The notes beneath the pieces are model-generated. The model made no database searches, was not told where the DNA came from, and saw only the letters and a program-made list of their open reading frames with translations. Made by a program: the position numbers and the translations under genes. This document shows positions 10,536 through 20,629 of a DNA stretch of 64,000 nucleotides, one piece after another (positions within the stretch are counted from its first letter, which is position 1; each line of letters begins with the position of its first letter). The stretch comes from Macropodus opercularis. Lineage: Eukaryota > Chordata > Actinopteri > Anabantiformes > Osphronemidae. The stretch is from positions 18,229,501-18,293,500 of the forward strand of contig CM061092.1 in assembly GCA_030770545.1 (NCBI GenBank). Reading direction: 5' to 3'.

Positions 10536-10831
10536 AAGTTCCTATGGCATTTCAGACATTTCAGTACTGTACCATAGGAAAAGGTAATTATAAGTACCAC
10601 AGGCCAGGCAGGCGGAGTAAACCACCAACTACTACCGAGCCCCTAGAGCAGGGGTCGCCAACCTGGTGCCTGCGGGCATCGCGGCGCCCGCAGTGACCAT
10701 ATCAGTCACCCGCAAGCCAGTTCTAAAAATAGACCTAATCACGAACTATGACTGTCTAAAATTTGATTAAGTTGTGTTGCCATTCTTTTTGAATTGCATT
10801 TACAGTGATGTAAATTAAAAACAAAACGTAT

Positions 10832-10834
<3 letters not shown>

Positions 10835-10909
<75 letters not shown>
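10835..10909. repeat. (AT)n microsatellite inside hAT
   Basis: About 75 bp of AT dinucleotide repeat in the 5' non-coding part of the hAT element. The longest simple repeat in the window. Confidence 0.97.
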
Positions 10910-10913
<4 letters not shown>

Positions 10914-11053
10914 TTTTTAAAAAAATCCTAAAGTAGCAGAGTTCGCTAATATGAGAATAAGGCAGAGGTCAGTCTAGTGCGCATGACAAACTTAGCCTTG
11001 GTCTTGAGAGTTGCGAAGACGAGGATACGAAAGCGGTTTCTACCCACATAAAA

Positions 11054-12783
11054 ATGGCGGAAAAAAGGAAGAAAACGTATTATTTTAATAGTGAATGGGA
11101 GGAAGAATTCTTTTTTACTAATGTGAAAGAAAAGTGTGTGTGACGGCAAAGCGACACAACGTTGAGAGACACTTCAGCACTTGTCACAAAAGCTATGATG
11201 CTAACTACGCACCCGGCAGCGCTCTACGAAAAGAAAAAGCCTGCGAGTTAAAGGCTGCTTTGGCCAAACAGCAGTGTTTTTTTACAACGCCGGTGAAAAA
11301 CTCTCAAAAAGCAACCGAAGCCTCTTTTAGGGCTACACATTTTTTGATAAAGAAGAAGAAGGCATTTTCAGACGGGGAGGTTCTCAAAGAAGCAATGATG
11401 ATTATTGCTAACACTGTACTTAAAGACGAGAAGAATGGAACCAATATCCTTTCCTTTTCTGTCTGCTATGTCTGGGAACTTGACGGAACAGCTGGACCGG
11501 GATCTGGCTAGGTGCAGGTGGTTTAGCATCCAGTGCGACGAGTCTGTGGACAACAGTAGTACCGCACAGCTGATGATCTTTATACGGATGGTATTTGATG
11601 ATTTCTCCACAAAAGAAGAACTCATGACACTACTGCCCCTGAAGACTACGAGGGGAGTTGACATTTATAACGCAGTGAGGAGTTTTTTCAAGGAGAAAAA
11701 CATACCAACAGAAAAGCTGGTATGGGTGACTACAGACGGAGCACCTGCTATGACCGGCCGGCATGCAGGTTTCATCGCACACTGTAAAGGTGACACAGAC
11801 TTTCCATCATTTCTGCATTACCACTGCATTATTCACCAGCAGGCAATATGTGCAAAAGTTACCGGCTTTGAGCACGTGATGACTCCCGGGGTGAAGATTA
11901 TAAACGGCATCCGCTCCAACGCTAAACAGCACAGAACATTTAAGGTGCTATTGGAGGAGCTGTCAGCTGAATATGGAGACCTGTCAATGCACACAGAAAT
12001 CCGATGGCTAAGCAGGGGACGCATTTTGAAACGTTTTTTGTCGCTTTTAAATGAAATCAAAGAGTTCATGCAGTCCAAAGGTGAAGGCACCTCTCTGCTG
12101 CAGGACACTGAGTGGATACTGGACCTTGCATTTTTAACTGACATCCCTGGGAAACTAAACCTTCTGAACTGTGAGTTACAGGGCGAAGGTAAAACTGTTG
12201 CTGACATGATAAGTTCTGTCAATGCATTTAAAACCAAGATGAGCATTTTCTCTATGCATTTACAGACAAAAAAAGTGCTGCACTTTCCCTCTGTGCAGAC
12301 AGTGCTGAAAAACAATGCTTCTGCATCTGAGACTTTTGGCAAAGCTGCAGAAAAGTATATCTTCATGTCATAAACAGACTTGGGCAAGAGTTTGAGAAGA
12401 GGTTTTGTGACTTTGATCAGCTTGAGCCGTGTGTGTCATTCATTTCCAATCCTTTCATGCAAGTGGATACAGGATGCATTGCTGAGCAACTAAGTGCAAC
12501 GTTCAACTTGGATGTTGGTCAGCTGGAGATGGAAATTGTAACCTTGCAAAATGACCTCCACCTCAAAGCCAACCAGGATGCACCAAACTTTTGGTGCCTT
12601 GCAGATACTGAAAAGTACAGTGGTGTGTGCACAGTAGCCATGAAGGTTGCCAGCATGTTTGGTTCAACCTATCTGTGTGAATCAGCCTTTTCTGACATGA
12701 ACTTCTTTAAGAACAAACACAGAACACGCCTCACTGATGCACATCTGCAAGAGTCACTGAGAGTTGCAGTAAATAAGAAATAA
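11054..12783 (+). pseudogene. hAT transposase (BED/ZBED-like), frameshifted
   Basis: The ATG at 11054 (in AAAATGGCGG) opens a BED-type zinc finger. The first Cys pair is damaged by a deletion near 11133, leaving KRHNVERHFSTCH, where the frame changes. A second frameshift lies near 11430, after which a 322-codon stretch (11405-12373) carries the RNase-H-like core: CDESVDNSS with the first catalytic Asp, TTDGAPAMTG with the second, and HCIIHQQ, the hAT C-x2-H motif. A third shift lies near 12363. The hATC dimerisation segment follows (ESAFSDMNFFKNKHRTRL at about 12678-12731), with a stop at 12781-12783. It resembles domesticated ZBED5/FAM200/EPM2AIP1-type proteins, but the breaks and the flanking element ends show a plain transposon copy. 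Confidence 0.88.
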
Positions 12784-13025
12784 AATATTGCATGTTTAAG
12801 TTTATCTGTTTCCTACCTTGTTGAATGATACTGAATCTTTATTGATAAATTATTAATCATTAACAATCAGTGTCCTCACGTAGAATGTCATTAATATAAA
12901 ATTAAAGGTGAACTGTGCAACTTTCTGATTTCAGAAGTGTGTTATCAAAGTGGTAGCCCTTTCATTACTCAGTGCCCTTGAAGTAGCTCTCAGCTTCAAA
13001 AAGGTTGGCGACCCCTGCCCTAGAG

Positions 13026-13870
13026 GGACATGTTTCTTGGTTTTTTTGAGGGGAGGGCTTTTTTCTCTTGCATCATGTAAAGTAACACTGTAAATTATTA
13101 ACAATGATTGTAGATCGGTGTTGCTTCTTCTTTTTATTTAAATCTTGAATTCTAAGGACATCACAGCATTGCTTGCTCGTGTATTACGGGTCAAATGAGT
13201 TGAATGAGTTGGGTCAAACCAGCTGTCAGTACTGAACTCTATTGTATATACTGAAAGTTGCCATGACTCAACTTTCAGACAACCTCAGCTGGATGACTGA
13301 TACGATGCCAAATAATAGCAAACACATGATACAGACTACCGATCTAACACTGATTTACGTTGCTTCCCACTCAAGAAGATCAGTAATGTCAACCTCAGAA
13401 CTAGACAGGCTGAGCAAGGGAGAACTAGCGACAATACAACCAACAGCCAACAAAATAAAAATAGAAAGAAAATACATATGCGTATATATACATACCCATA
13501 TAGAAACATTTAGAGATATAGCAATAATATGATACAATAATGCAGCGTGACAACAGTACTAACAAAGCAGAGTGGTAACAGTTCAAAGTGTCGTGCTCCA
13601 CTCCGTTTTTCGCAATTTCTGCCACGACTACACCTCATTTTTACCTACACACAGTGTTCCGCCCTAATGAGCTGTAGGTGGCGATCGGCTTACACTTGTA
13701 GCTGGTCATGCCCACTCCTACAACTACACAGTACTGTACCAAGGATTTCTACTTGTTACTCTTGTAATATTTAGTTTTCAGATGTTGGAATGAAAATAAT
13801 AAGGCTCACTGTAGGAAGATCATTAAGTTGTGACACATCAATCACATCTGCTGCCATAACCTGTGTTTAT
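13026..13870. other. No gene recognised
   Basis: AT-rich sequence between the hAT right target duplication and the outer L2 copy. Short open frames lack domains. No RNA gene was seen. Confidence 0.45.
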
Positions 13871-13871
13871 T

Positions 13872-14659
13872 TATTCAATTCAATTCAACTTTATTTATAT
13901 AGCGCCAGCATCAGTTATCTCAAGGTACTTTACAAGTAAGGTTTAAGACCTTACACAACTAAACCCAACAAATCCCACATAGAGCAAGCTTTTAATTGTA
14001 GCCAAGCGATAAGTTGTACATTTTAATAGCAACAGTGGAGGAAAAACTCCCTCTCTAACGAGGAAGAAACCTCTAGCAAACGCAGGCTCAGTGATCTGCC
14101 TTAATCGGTTGGGGTGAGGGGATAGAGAAGAGAGAAAAGAACACAGGCTGGAGCACAGGGAGCCAATGCAGAGAAGCTAATGTAGTAGAAATGTGATCTC
14201 TCTTTCTAAGTCCAGTCAGACTCTGACTGCAGCATTTTTAATTAACTGGAGGATTTTCAAATAGTTACTGGGACAAACTATGAGTATCGAGTTACAGTAG
14301 TCCAACCTAGAGGTAACAAATGCATGGATTAATTTTTCAGCATCACTCTGTGAGAGGATGCTCCTAATTTTAGCAATATTCATCAGGTGGGCTGTTCTAG
14401 AGATTTCTTTAATATATGGTGTAAAGGAGAGATCTTGGTCAACAATGACACCAAGGTTCCTACAATAGAACTTGAAACTAACGTTATGTCATCCAGAGTA
14501 ACAATCTGACTCAATAATGAGTCTCTCTGGTTTTTAGCTTCAATTATAATAACCTCAGTTTTATCTCAATTCAGTTGTAGAAAGTTATGGGACATCCAGG
14601 ATTTGATATCATTTAAACAAGTTTGAAGTTTGACTAATTGGTTTGTTTCCTCTGGTTTC
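13872..14659 (-). mobile_element. Older L2 copy, 3' part (host of nested L2)
   Basis: This reads as the 3' UTR and C-terminal coding end of the same L2 family as the inner element, with an internal deletion near 14155 relative to it (the part equal to about 15115-15555 is gone). Its ORF2 remnant is frameshifted. At 14659 it breaks off at TCCTCTGGTTTCA, and the next family bases (ATGGACAAATG) resume at about 19511 beyond the inner element. It is an older, dead copy. Confidence 0.85.
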
Positions 14660-15253
14660 AATTCAATTCAATTCAATTCAACTTTATTTATATAGCGCCA
14701 ATTCACAACATCAGTTATCTCAGGGCACTTTACAAGTAAGGTTTTAAGACCTTACACAACTAAACCCAACAATTCCCACATAGAGCAAGCTTTTAATAGC
14801 CAATCGATTAATTGTACAGTTAAATAGCGACAGCGGAGAGGAAAAACTCCCTCTCTAACGAGGAAGAAACCTCCAGCAGACCCAGGCTCAGTGTGGGCGG
14901 CCATCTGCCTTGACCGGTTGGGGTGAGGGGATAGAGAAGAGAGAAAAGGACACAACAACAACAACAAAACAAGCAGCAACAGAACACAGGCAGGATGGTT
15001 GGACCAGCAACTGAACACTGGAGACACACGACTCTGAGTCTGATGATACCTGTAGATGAGAATAGAGAGAGACAGAAGGGGAGAAGCACAACTAGGAGAG
15101 AAAAGGGACAAAGTTAGTCACATGTGGAAATGGAGGCATGTTAGTGGATAGAAGAAAAAGAGAAAAAGAGCTCAGTCAATAAAGGACGTCCCCCAGCAGT
15201 CTAAGTCTATAGCAGCTTAACTAAGAGATGGTTCAGGGTGACCAGAACCATCT

Positions 15254-18200
15254 CTAACTATACGCTTTGTCAAAAAGAAAGGTTTTAAGCCTAGTTTTAA
15301 AACTAGCGAGGGTGTCTGCTTCTCGAACCTGGACTGGAAGCTGGTTCCATAGGAGAGGAGCTTGGTAGCTAAATGCTCTGCCTCCCATTCTACTTTTAGA
15401 AACTCTAGGAACCACAAGCAGACCAGCGCTCTGAGAACGAAGCGTTCTGTTGGGAGCATAAGGAGCCATGAGGTCTTTAAGATAAGATGGAGCTTTATTA
15501 TGAAGAGCTTTGTAGGTGAGGAGAAGAATTTTGAATTCTATCCTAGTTTTGACAGGGAGCCAATGCAGAGAAGCTAATGTTGGAGAAATGTGATCTCTCT
15601 TCCTAAGTCCAGTCAGAACTCTGGCTGCAGCATTTTGAATTAATTGGAGGATTTTCAAAGAGTTATTGGGACAACCTATGAGTAGCGAGTTACAGTAGTC
15701 AAGCCTAGAGGTAACAAATGCATGGATTAATTTTTCAGCATCACTCTGTGAGAGGATGCTCCTAATTTTAGCAATATTCCTCAGGTGGAAGTAGGCAGTT
15801 CTAGAGATTTCTTTAATATATGGTGTAAAGGACAGATCTTGGTCAACAATGACACCAAGGTTCCTTACAGTAGAACTTGAAGCTAACGTTATGTCATCCA
15901 GAGTAACAATCTGATTCAATAAAGAGTCTCTCTGGTTTTTAGCACCAATTATAATAACCTCAGTTTTATCTGAATTCAGTTGGAGAAAGTTATGGGACAT
16001 CCAGGATTTGATATCATTTAAACAAGTTTGAAGTTTGACTAATTGGTTTGTTTCCTCTGGTTTCATGGACAAATATAACTGAGTATCATCTGCATAGCAG
16101 TGGAAATTTATAGAGTGTTTTCTAATAATATTACCAAGGGGAGACATGTAAAGACTGAAAAGTATTGGACCAAGCACAGAACCCTGTGGAACTCCAAAGC
16201 TAATTCCTGTGCGGATGGAAGATTGATCATGAACATGGACGAATTGGAATCTGTTCAACAGATAAGACTTAAACCATCCCAGTGCTTTTCCTTTAATCCC
16301 AATGCTATGTTCCAGTCTCTGCAATAGAATCTTGTGATCTATCGTATCAAATGCTGCACTAAGATCTAACAGGACAAGTACAGAAACTAGACCATTGTCT
16401 GAAGCTGTGAGAAGATCATTAGTGACTCTAATTAGAGCTGTTTCTGTGCTATGATGTAATCTGAATCCTGACTGGAAATCTTCATATAGGTCATTTCTAC
16501 GCAAGTGGTCACATAATTGTTTAGCTACGGTTTTTTCAAGAACTTTAGAAATAAAGGGCAGATTGGATATAGGCCTATAATTTGCAAGTTCTCTAGGGTC
16601 AAGAGTAGGTTTTTTCAATAAAGGTTTGACCACAGCAACTTTAAAAGCCTGTGGTACGTGGCCTGTAACCAGCGATTGGTTGATTTGATTTAATATGGAC
16701 GTGCTGATTAATGGAAGAATTTCTTTGAGTAATCTGGTTGGGATTGGGTCTAAGAGACAAGTAGCTGGTTTAGCAGAGTTAATTATTGAAGTTAACTCAG
16801 TGTGATCAATGGGGGAAAAACAGTTTAAGTAAGACATAGGTCTAACCAGCAGATCTAAGGCTGTTGGATCTGCAGATCGGTTTATGACTTTTGTTGACAG
16901 ATTCTGATAAATCTTTTCTCTAATGGTTATGATTTTATTGGTAAAGAAATTCATAAAGTCGTTGCTGCTGAGATTTAAAGGGACACTAGGCTCAACACAA
17001 CTATGACTCTTAGTCAGCCTGGCTACAGTGCTGAAAAGAAACCTGGGGTTGTTTTTATTTTCCTCAATTAATGATGAATAGTATGTGGTTCTAGCAACCC
17101 GAAGTGCTTTTTTATATAGTATTAAACTGTTTTTCCATGCTAGACAGGATTCACCTAATTTGTTGGAACGCCACAGTCTTTCTAGTTTTCGAGTCCTCTG
17201 CTTAAGGCTGCGGATCTCTGAGTTATACCATGGAGCTAACCTCCTCTGATTCACTGGCTTCTTCTTCAGAGGAGCAACAGTGTCTAAAATTGTACGCAGT
17301 GAAGCTGCAGCACCATCAACAAGACAATCTACCTGCTCATGATTCAGATGACTGCTCTCCTCTGTGTAGCTACAAGGGAATGAGACAAAAGATGATGGAA
17401 TCATCTCCTTAAATCTAATAACAGCATCATCAGATAAACATCTGCTGTAATAGAACTTATTTCCAACTGTTGTCAGGTCTGTTATGGTAAATTCAAATTT
17501 TATTAAGAAATGGTCAGATAACAGAGGGTTTTGAGGCAGAACTTTTAAATGATCAATCTCAACCCCATAAGTCAGGACAAGATCGAGAGTATGATTAAGA
17601 CAGTGAGTGGGTTCATTCACATGCTGACTAAAACCAATAGAATCCAGTAGTGAATTAAATGCAATGTTGAGACAGTTACTGTCAACATCTACATGAATGT
17701 TAAAGTCGCCCACTACAATCACTTTATCTGTGCTGAGAACTAAGTTAGATAAAAACTCTGAGAATTCAGTTAAGAACTCTGAATATGGACCAGGAGGACG
17801 GTAGACAACACAGAACACAACTGGTTTCTGGGTTTTACAGTCTGAGTGAGAAAGGCTCAGAGTGAGGCTCTCAAAAGAATTATAGTTATGTTTAGGGCTA
17901 GGAATAATTAATAAATCTGAGTTATATATTGCTGCTACTCCTCCACCTCTACCTGAACTTCTAGGAATATGATGGTTGATGTGACTGGTTGGAGTTGACT
18001 CATTCAGACAAACGTATTCATCCTGCTGCAGCCAGGTTTCAGTGAGACTAAATAAATCTATGTGATGGTCACTTATCAAGTCATTTATTAACAGAGATTT
18101 AGAAGAGAGAGATCTGATATTTAATAGACCACATTTAATTATTTTATTGTTACTTTGTTCTGTAAGAGGAGCTGTCTTGATGTTTATTAGATTCCTGTGA

Positions 18201-18352
18201 ATCACTCCTCTTTTATTTATTTGTGATTTATATAATTTAGGTGGTCGGGGAGCAGACACAGTCTCGATGGGAGTGTTACAGCTACGAGCGGGTGGCGGCT
18301 GAGAGTCTGCAGAGAGGCGTGTAAGACTGCGACTCTGCGTCCTGGGCTCCAC
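15254..18352 (-). CDS. L2 ORF2: endonuclease-reverse transcriptase
   Basis: A 1032-codon open frame for the LINE replication protein, which nicks target DNA and copies the RNA there. An AP-like endonuclease spans about residues 70-290: LLNIRSL, the TETW glutamate near 105, VVGDFNIH near 213-220 and LSDH near 278-281. The RT spans about 575-800: NYRPISNLPF, DLSAAFDTIDH, GVPQGSVLGPILF and the active site YADD at 754-757. The conserved L2 C-terminus HWLPVKTRIEFKILLLTYKA and PLLWNQLP follow. All key residues seen are present. The frame opens directly after the ORF1 stop and is continuous with ORF1's frame. The first codon listed is GTG; no ATG occurs before about residue 317, inside or past the endonuclease. 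It is therefore probably made by readthrough or fusion with ORF1 rather than from its own start. Confidence 0.93.
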   Translation of the reverse strand: MEPRTQSRSLTRLSADSQPPPARSCNTPIETVSAPRPPKLYKSQINKRGVIHRNLINIKTAPLTEQSNNKIIKCGLLNIRSLSSKSLLINDLISDHHIDLFSLTETWLQQDEYVCLNESTPTSHINHHIPRSSGRGGGVAAIYNSDLLIIPSPKHNYNSFESLTLSLSHSDCKTQKPVVFCVVYRPPGPYSEFLTEFSEFLSNLVLSTDKVIVVGDFNIHVDVDSNCLNIAFNSLLDSIGFSQHVNEPTHCLNHTLDLVLTYGVEIDHLKVLPQNPLLSDHFLIKFEFTITDLTTVGNKFYYSRCLSDDAVIRFKEMIPSSFVSFPCSYTEESSHLNHEQVDCLVDGAAASLRTILDTVAPLKKKPVNQRRLAPWYNSEIRSLKQRTRKLERLWRSNKLGESCLAWKNSLILYKKALRVARTTYYSSLIEENKNNPRFLFSTVARLTKSHSCVEPSVPLNLSSNDFMNFFTNKIITIREKIYQNLSTKVINRSADPTALDLLVRPMSYLNCFSPIDHTELTSIINSAKPATCLLDPIPTRLLKEILPLISTSILNQINQSLVTGHVPQAFKVAVVKPLLKKPTLDPRELANYRPISNLPFISKVLEKTVAKQLCDHLRRNDLYEDFQSGFRLHHSTETALIRVTNDLLTASDNGLVSVLVLLDLSAAFDTIDHKILLQRLEHSIGIKGKALGWFKSYLLNRFQFVHVHDQSSIRTGISFGVPQGSVLGPILFSLYMSPLGNIIRKHSINFHCYADDTQLYLSMKPEETNQLVKLQTCLNDIKSWMSHNFLQLNSDKTEVIIIGAKNQRDSLLNQIVTLDDITLASSSTVRNLGVIVDQDLSFTPYIKEISRTAYFHLRNIAKIRSILSQSDAEKLIHAFVTSRLDYCNSLLIGCPNNSLKILQLIQNAAARVLTGLRKRDHISPTLASLHWLPVKTRIEFKILLLTYKALHNKAPSYLKDLMAPYAPNRTLRSQSAGLLVVPRVSKSRMGGRAFSYQAPLLWNQLPVQVREADTLASFKTRLKTFLFDKAYS

Positions 18353-18358
18353 TCTGGG

Positions 18359-19219
18359 TCATGGTTTAGGGAGTCTAATCAACTTGGCCATGTTACTAGA
18401 GAGCAGAGACGCTCCATCCAAAGTGGGATGGACGCCGTCTCTTCTAATCAGCCCAGGTTTTCCCCAAAAACTGCTCCAATTGTCTACAAAGCCCACATCG
18501 TTTGCTGGACACCACCTAGACAGCCAGCGGTGAAGCGACGACAGGCGGCTAAACATGTCGTCGCTGGTCAGATTGGGGAGGGGTCCAGAGAAAACTACGG
18601 AGTCCGACATCGTTTTGGCAAATGAACACACCGACTCAATGTTAGTTTTAGTGACTTCCGATTGGCGTAACCGGGAGTCATTAGTTCCTGCGTGTATTAC
18701 GATCTTACTGTATTTACGCTTATCCTTATGCAGGAGCTTCAGGTAAGACTGGATGTCGCCCGCTCTGGCCCCAGGGATGCACTTAACTATGACCGCTGGC
18801 GTCTCTAACTTCACGTTTCTGACTATGGAGTCACCAATGATCAGGGTGGGTTTCTCAGCGGGTGTGTCGCTGAGTGGGGAAAATCTGTTTGAAACGTGAA
18901 GCGGCTGGTGGTGAACCGTGGGCGACTGCCTAGAACTACGACTCCTACGAACCGTCACCCAGTCACATCCCGGCTGCTCGGGACCCACTGAGGGACGATT
19001 AGCAGCTAAGCTAGTAGGCTCCGCACTAGCTAACAGGGCCTGGCTAGCTGACTGGTTTTCCACAGTGCGGAGCCGAGATTCCAAATCAGTCAGCCTCGCC
19101 TCCAGCGCTGCCACTATCTCACACTTATTACAGATACCATTAACACTAATGGAGGCAGAGGACGAGCTAAACATAAGGCACACCGAGCAAGAAAAAGAAG
19201 GAGAAGACAGGGAAGCCAT
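18359..19219 (-). CDS. L2 ORF1: esterase-domain protein
   Basis: 286 codons beginning at an ATG in good context (TGCCATGGC). Cys pairs near residues 11-33 may bind metal. A short coiled coil at about 36-60 could support oligomerisation. An SGNH/GDSL-type esterase domain covers about 124-280: GDS at 129-131 (nucleophile block), PGARAGD near 149-155, HAGTND near 176-181, and DGVH at 261-264 with the acid/base pair. Esterase ORF1 proteins occur in CR1/L2 LINEs and are thought to aid RNP assembly or membrane/lipid interaction. The catalytic set looks intact. The stop TGA is followed in the same frame by ORF2. Confidence 0.92.
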   Translation of the reverse strand: MASLSSPSFSCSVCLMFSSSSASISVNGICNKCEIVAALEARLTDLESRLRTVENQSASQALLASAEPTSLAANRPSVGPEQPGCDWVTVRRSRSSRQSPTVHHQPLHVSNRFSPLSDTPAEKPTLIIGDSIVRNVKLETPAVIVKCIPGARAGDIQSYLKLLHKDKRKYSKIVIHAGTNDSRLRQSEVTKTNIESVCSFAKTMSDSVVFSGPLPNLTSDDMFSRLSSLHRWLSRWCPANDVGFVDNWSSFWGKPGLIRRDGVHPTLDGASLLSSNMAKLIRLPKP

Positions 19220-19507
19220 GGCAGAAAGTTAAGCTAGCTTAGCCGAAAAGACCAGAAAGCTACGAAATTAGCAGTGCTTTTAATGAGAGGGGAATAAGGT
19301 GCTTGAGTATTACAAGCGTGCGACCCTTAGGCACTCGAAGTAAGTTAGAAAAACAACAGTAAAGAGATAAAAGTGAGGAGAGTTGTTTAGCAAAAAACGG
19401 TGCTGCGACCAGCAACAGACCAGCAGGAAACCTCGGTGACAGGAAGTGACGCGATACGCTTACCGTCAGTCAGCCAATCCAGTAACTGAACACTCAGTTC
19501 AGTTACA
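19220..19507 (-). promoter_or_regulatory. L2 5' UTR / presumed internal promoter region
   Basis: Non-coding sequence between the 5' end of the L2 and the ORF1 ATG. Full-length LINEs transcribe from an internal promoter in this position; none is recognisable by motif here. The 5' edge is set where sequence returns to the older L2 copy (about 19508) and is uncertain by several tens of bases. Confidence 0.5.
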
Positions 19508-20502
19508 AATTCATGGACAAATGTAACTGAGTGTCATCTGCATAGCAGTGAACATTTATAAAGTGTTTCCTAATAATATCACCAAGAGGAGACATGTAAA
19601 GACTGAAAAGTATTGGACCAAGCATAGAACCCTGTGGAACTCCAAAGCTAATTTTTGTGCGGATGGAAGATTGGTCATGGACATGAACAAATTGGAATCT
19701 GTTCAACAGATAAGACTTAAACCATCCCAGTGCTTTTCCTTTAATCCCAACGCTATGTTCCAGTCTCTGCAATAGAATCTTGTGATCTATCGTATCAAAT
19801 GCTGCACTAAGATCTAACAGGACAAGTACAGAAACTAGACCATTGTCTGAAGCTGTGAGAAGATCATTAGTGACTCTAATCAGAGCTGTTTCTGTGCTAT
19901 GATGTATCTGAATCCTGACTGGAAATCTTCATATAGGTCATTTCTACGCAGGTGGTCTCATAGTTGTTTAGCTACGTTTTTTTCAAGAACTTTAGAAATA
20001 AAGGGCAGATTGGATATAGGCCTATAATTTGCAAGTTCTCTAGGGTCAAGAGTAGGTTTTTTCAATAAAGGTTTGACCACAGCAACTTTAAAAGCCTGTG
20101 GTACGTAGCCTGTAACCAGCGATTGGCTGATTTGATTTAATATGGACGTGCTGATTAATGGAAAAACTTCTTTGAGTGATCTAGTTGGGATTGGGTCTAA
20201 GTGACAAGTAGCTGATTTAGCAGAGTTAATTACTGAAGTTAACTCAGTCTGATCTATGGGGGAAAAACAGTTTAAGTAAGACATAGGTCTAATCAGCAAA
20301 TCTAAGGCTGTTGGATCTGGAGATTGGTTTATGACTTTTGCTGACAGATTCTGATAAATCTTTTCTCTAATGGTTAAGATTTTATTAGTAAAGTAATTCA
20401 TAAAGTCATTGTTGCTGGGATTTAAAGGGATACTAGGCTCAACACAGCTATGACTCTTAGTCAGCCTGACTACAGTGCTGAAAAGAAACCTGGGGTTGTT
20501 TT
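19508..20502 (-). mobile_element. Older L2 copy, 5' part (truncated ORF2 fragment)
   Basis: This continues the outer L2 copy from RT sequence (GVPQGSMLGPILF, YADDTQLHLS) back to about ORF2 residue 435. It contains frameshifts, for example near 19905 and 19975, and many substitutions against the inner element. It ends at TGGGGTTGTTTTTAT, close to the chromovirus start at 20518. Whether the copy was 5'-truncated at insertion or cut by later rearrangement is not clear. Confidence 0.88.
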
Positions 20503-20517
20503 TATATTATATTTATG

Positions 20518-20612
20518 TGTGACAGACCTTGTGATTGGCCTCTAGGCTGCACTATGGTCCTGTTTTCTTTTTTCTTCTCCCCTTGTGTGTGATTGGTCTT
20601 CTTTTTGGGCAG
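20518..20612 (+). repeat. Chromovirus 5' LTR, truncated
   Basis: About 95 bp that match the first part of the LTR at 26468. After CTTCTTTTTGGGCAG the sequence jumps to the gag leader, so roughly four fifths of the LTR and probably the primer-binding site are deleted. Confidence 0.75.
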
Positions 20613-20629
20613 TACTGATCAGCCACCAT

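Larger units (their letters stand above)
10649..13017 (+). mobile_element. hAT DNA transposon with exact 8-bp target duplication
   Basis: The element begins CAGGGGTCGCCAACCT at 10649 and ends with the inverted copy AGGTTGGCGACCCCTG at 13017. It is flanked on both sides by CCCTAGAG (10641-10648 and 13018-13025), the 8-bp duplication typical of hAT. The length is 2369 bp. It carries one transposase gene, now broken, and an AT microsatellite between the left end and the gene. Intact ends and duplications suggest it is moderately young, or that flanking sequence has been little disturbed. Confidence 0.93.
14660..19507 (-). mobile_element. Near-intact L2-clade LINE
   Basis: About 4.85 kb on the minus strand: a 5' UTR of about 290 bp, ORF1 with an esterase domain, ORF2 with endonuclease and reverse transcriptase, a 3' UTR of about 590 bp, and a 3' end of CTATATAAATAAAGTTG followed by TTGAA pentamers. 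The pentameric tail instead of poly(A) fits the L2/CR1 group. It interrupts an older copy of its own family; short TTCA-type bases are shared by both junctions. No frameshift is seen in either ORF. The only coding defect, if it is one, is a TGA between ORF1 and ORF2. Confidence 0.92.

Noticed and set aside
11054..12783. A domesticated ZBED-like host gene
   Set aside because: It is bounded by intact hAT ends and target duplications and broken by frameshifts, so a plain transposon copy is the simpler reading.
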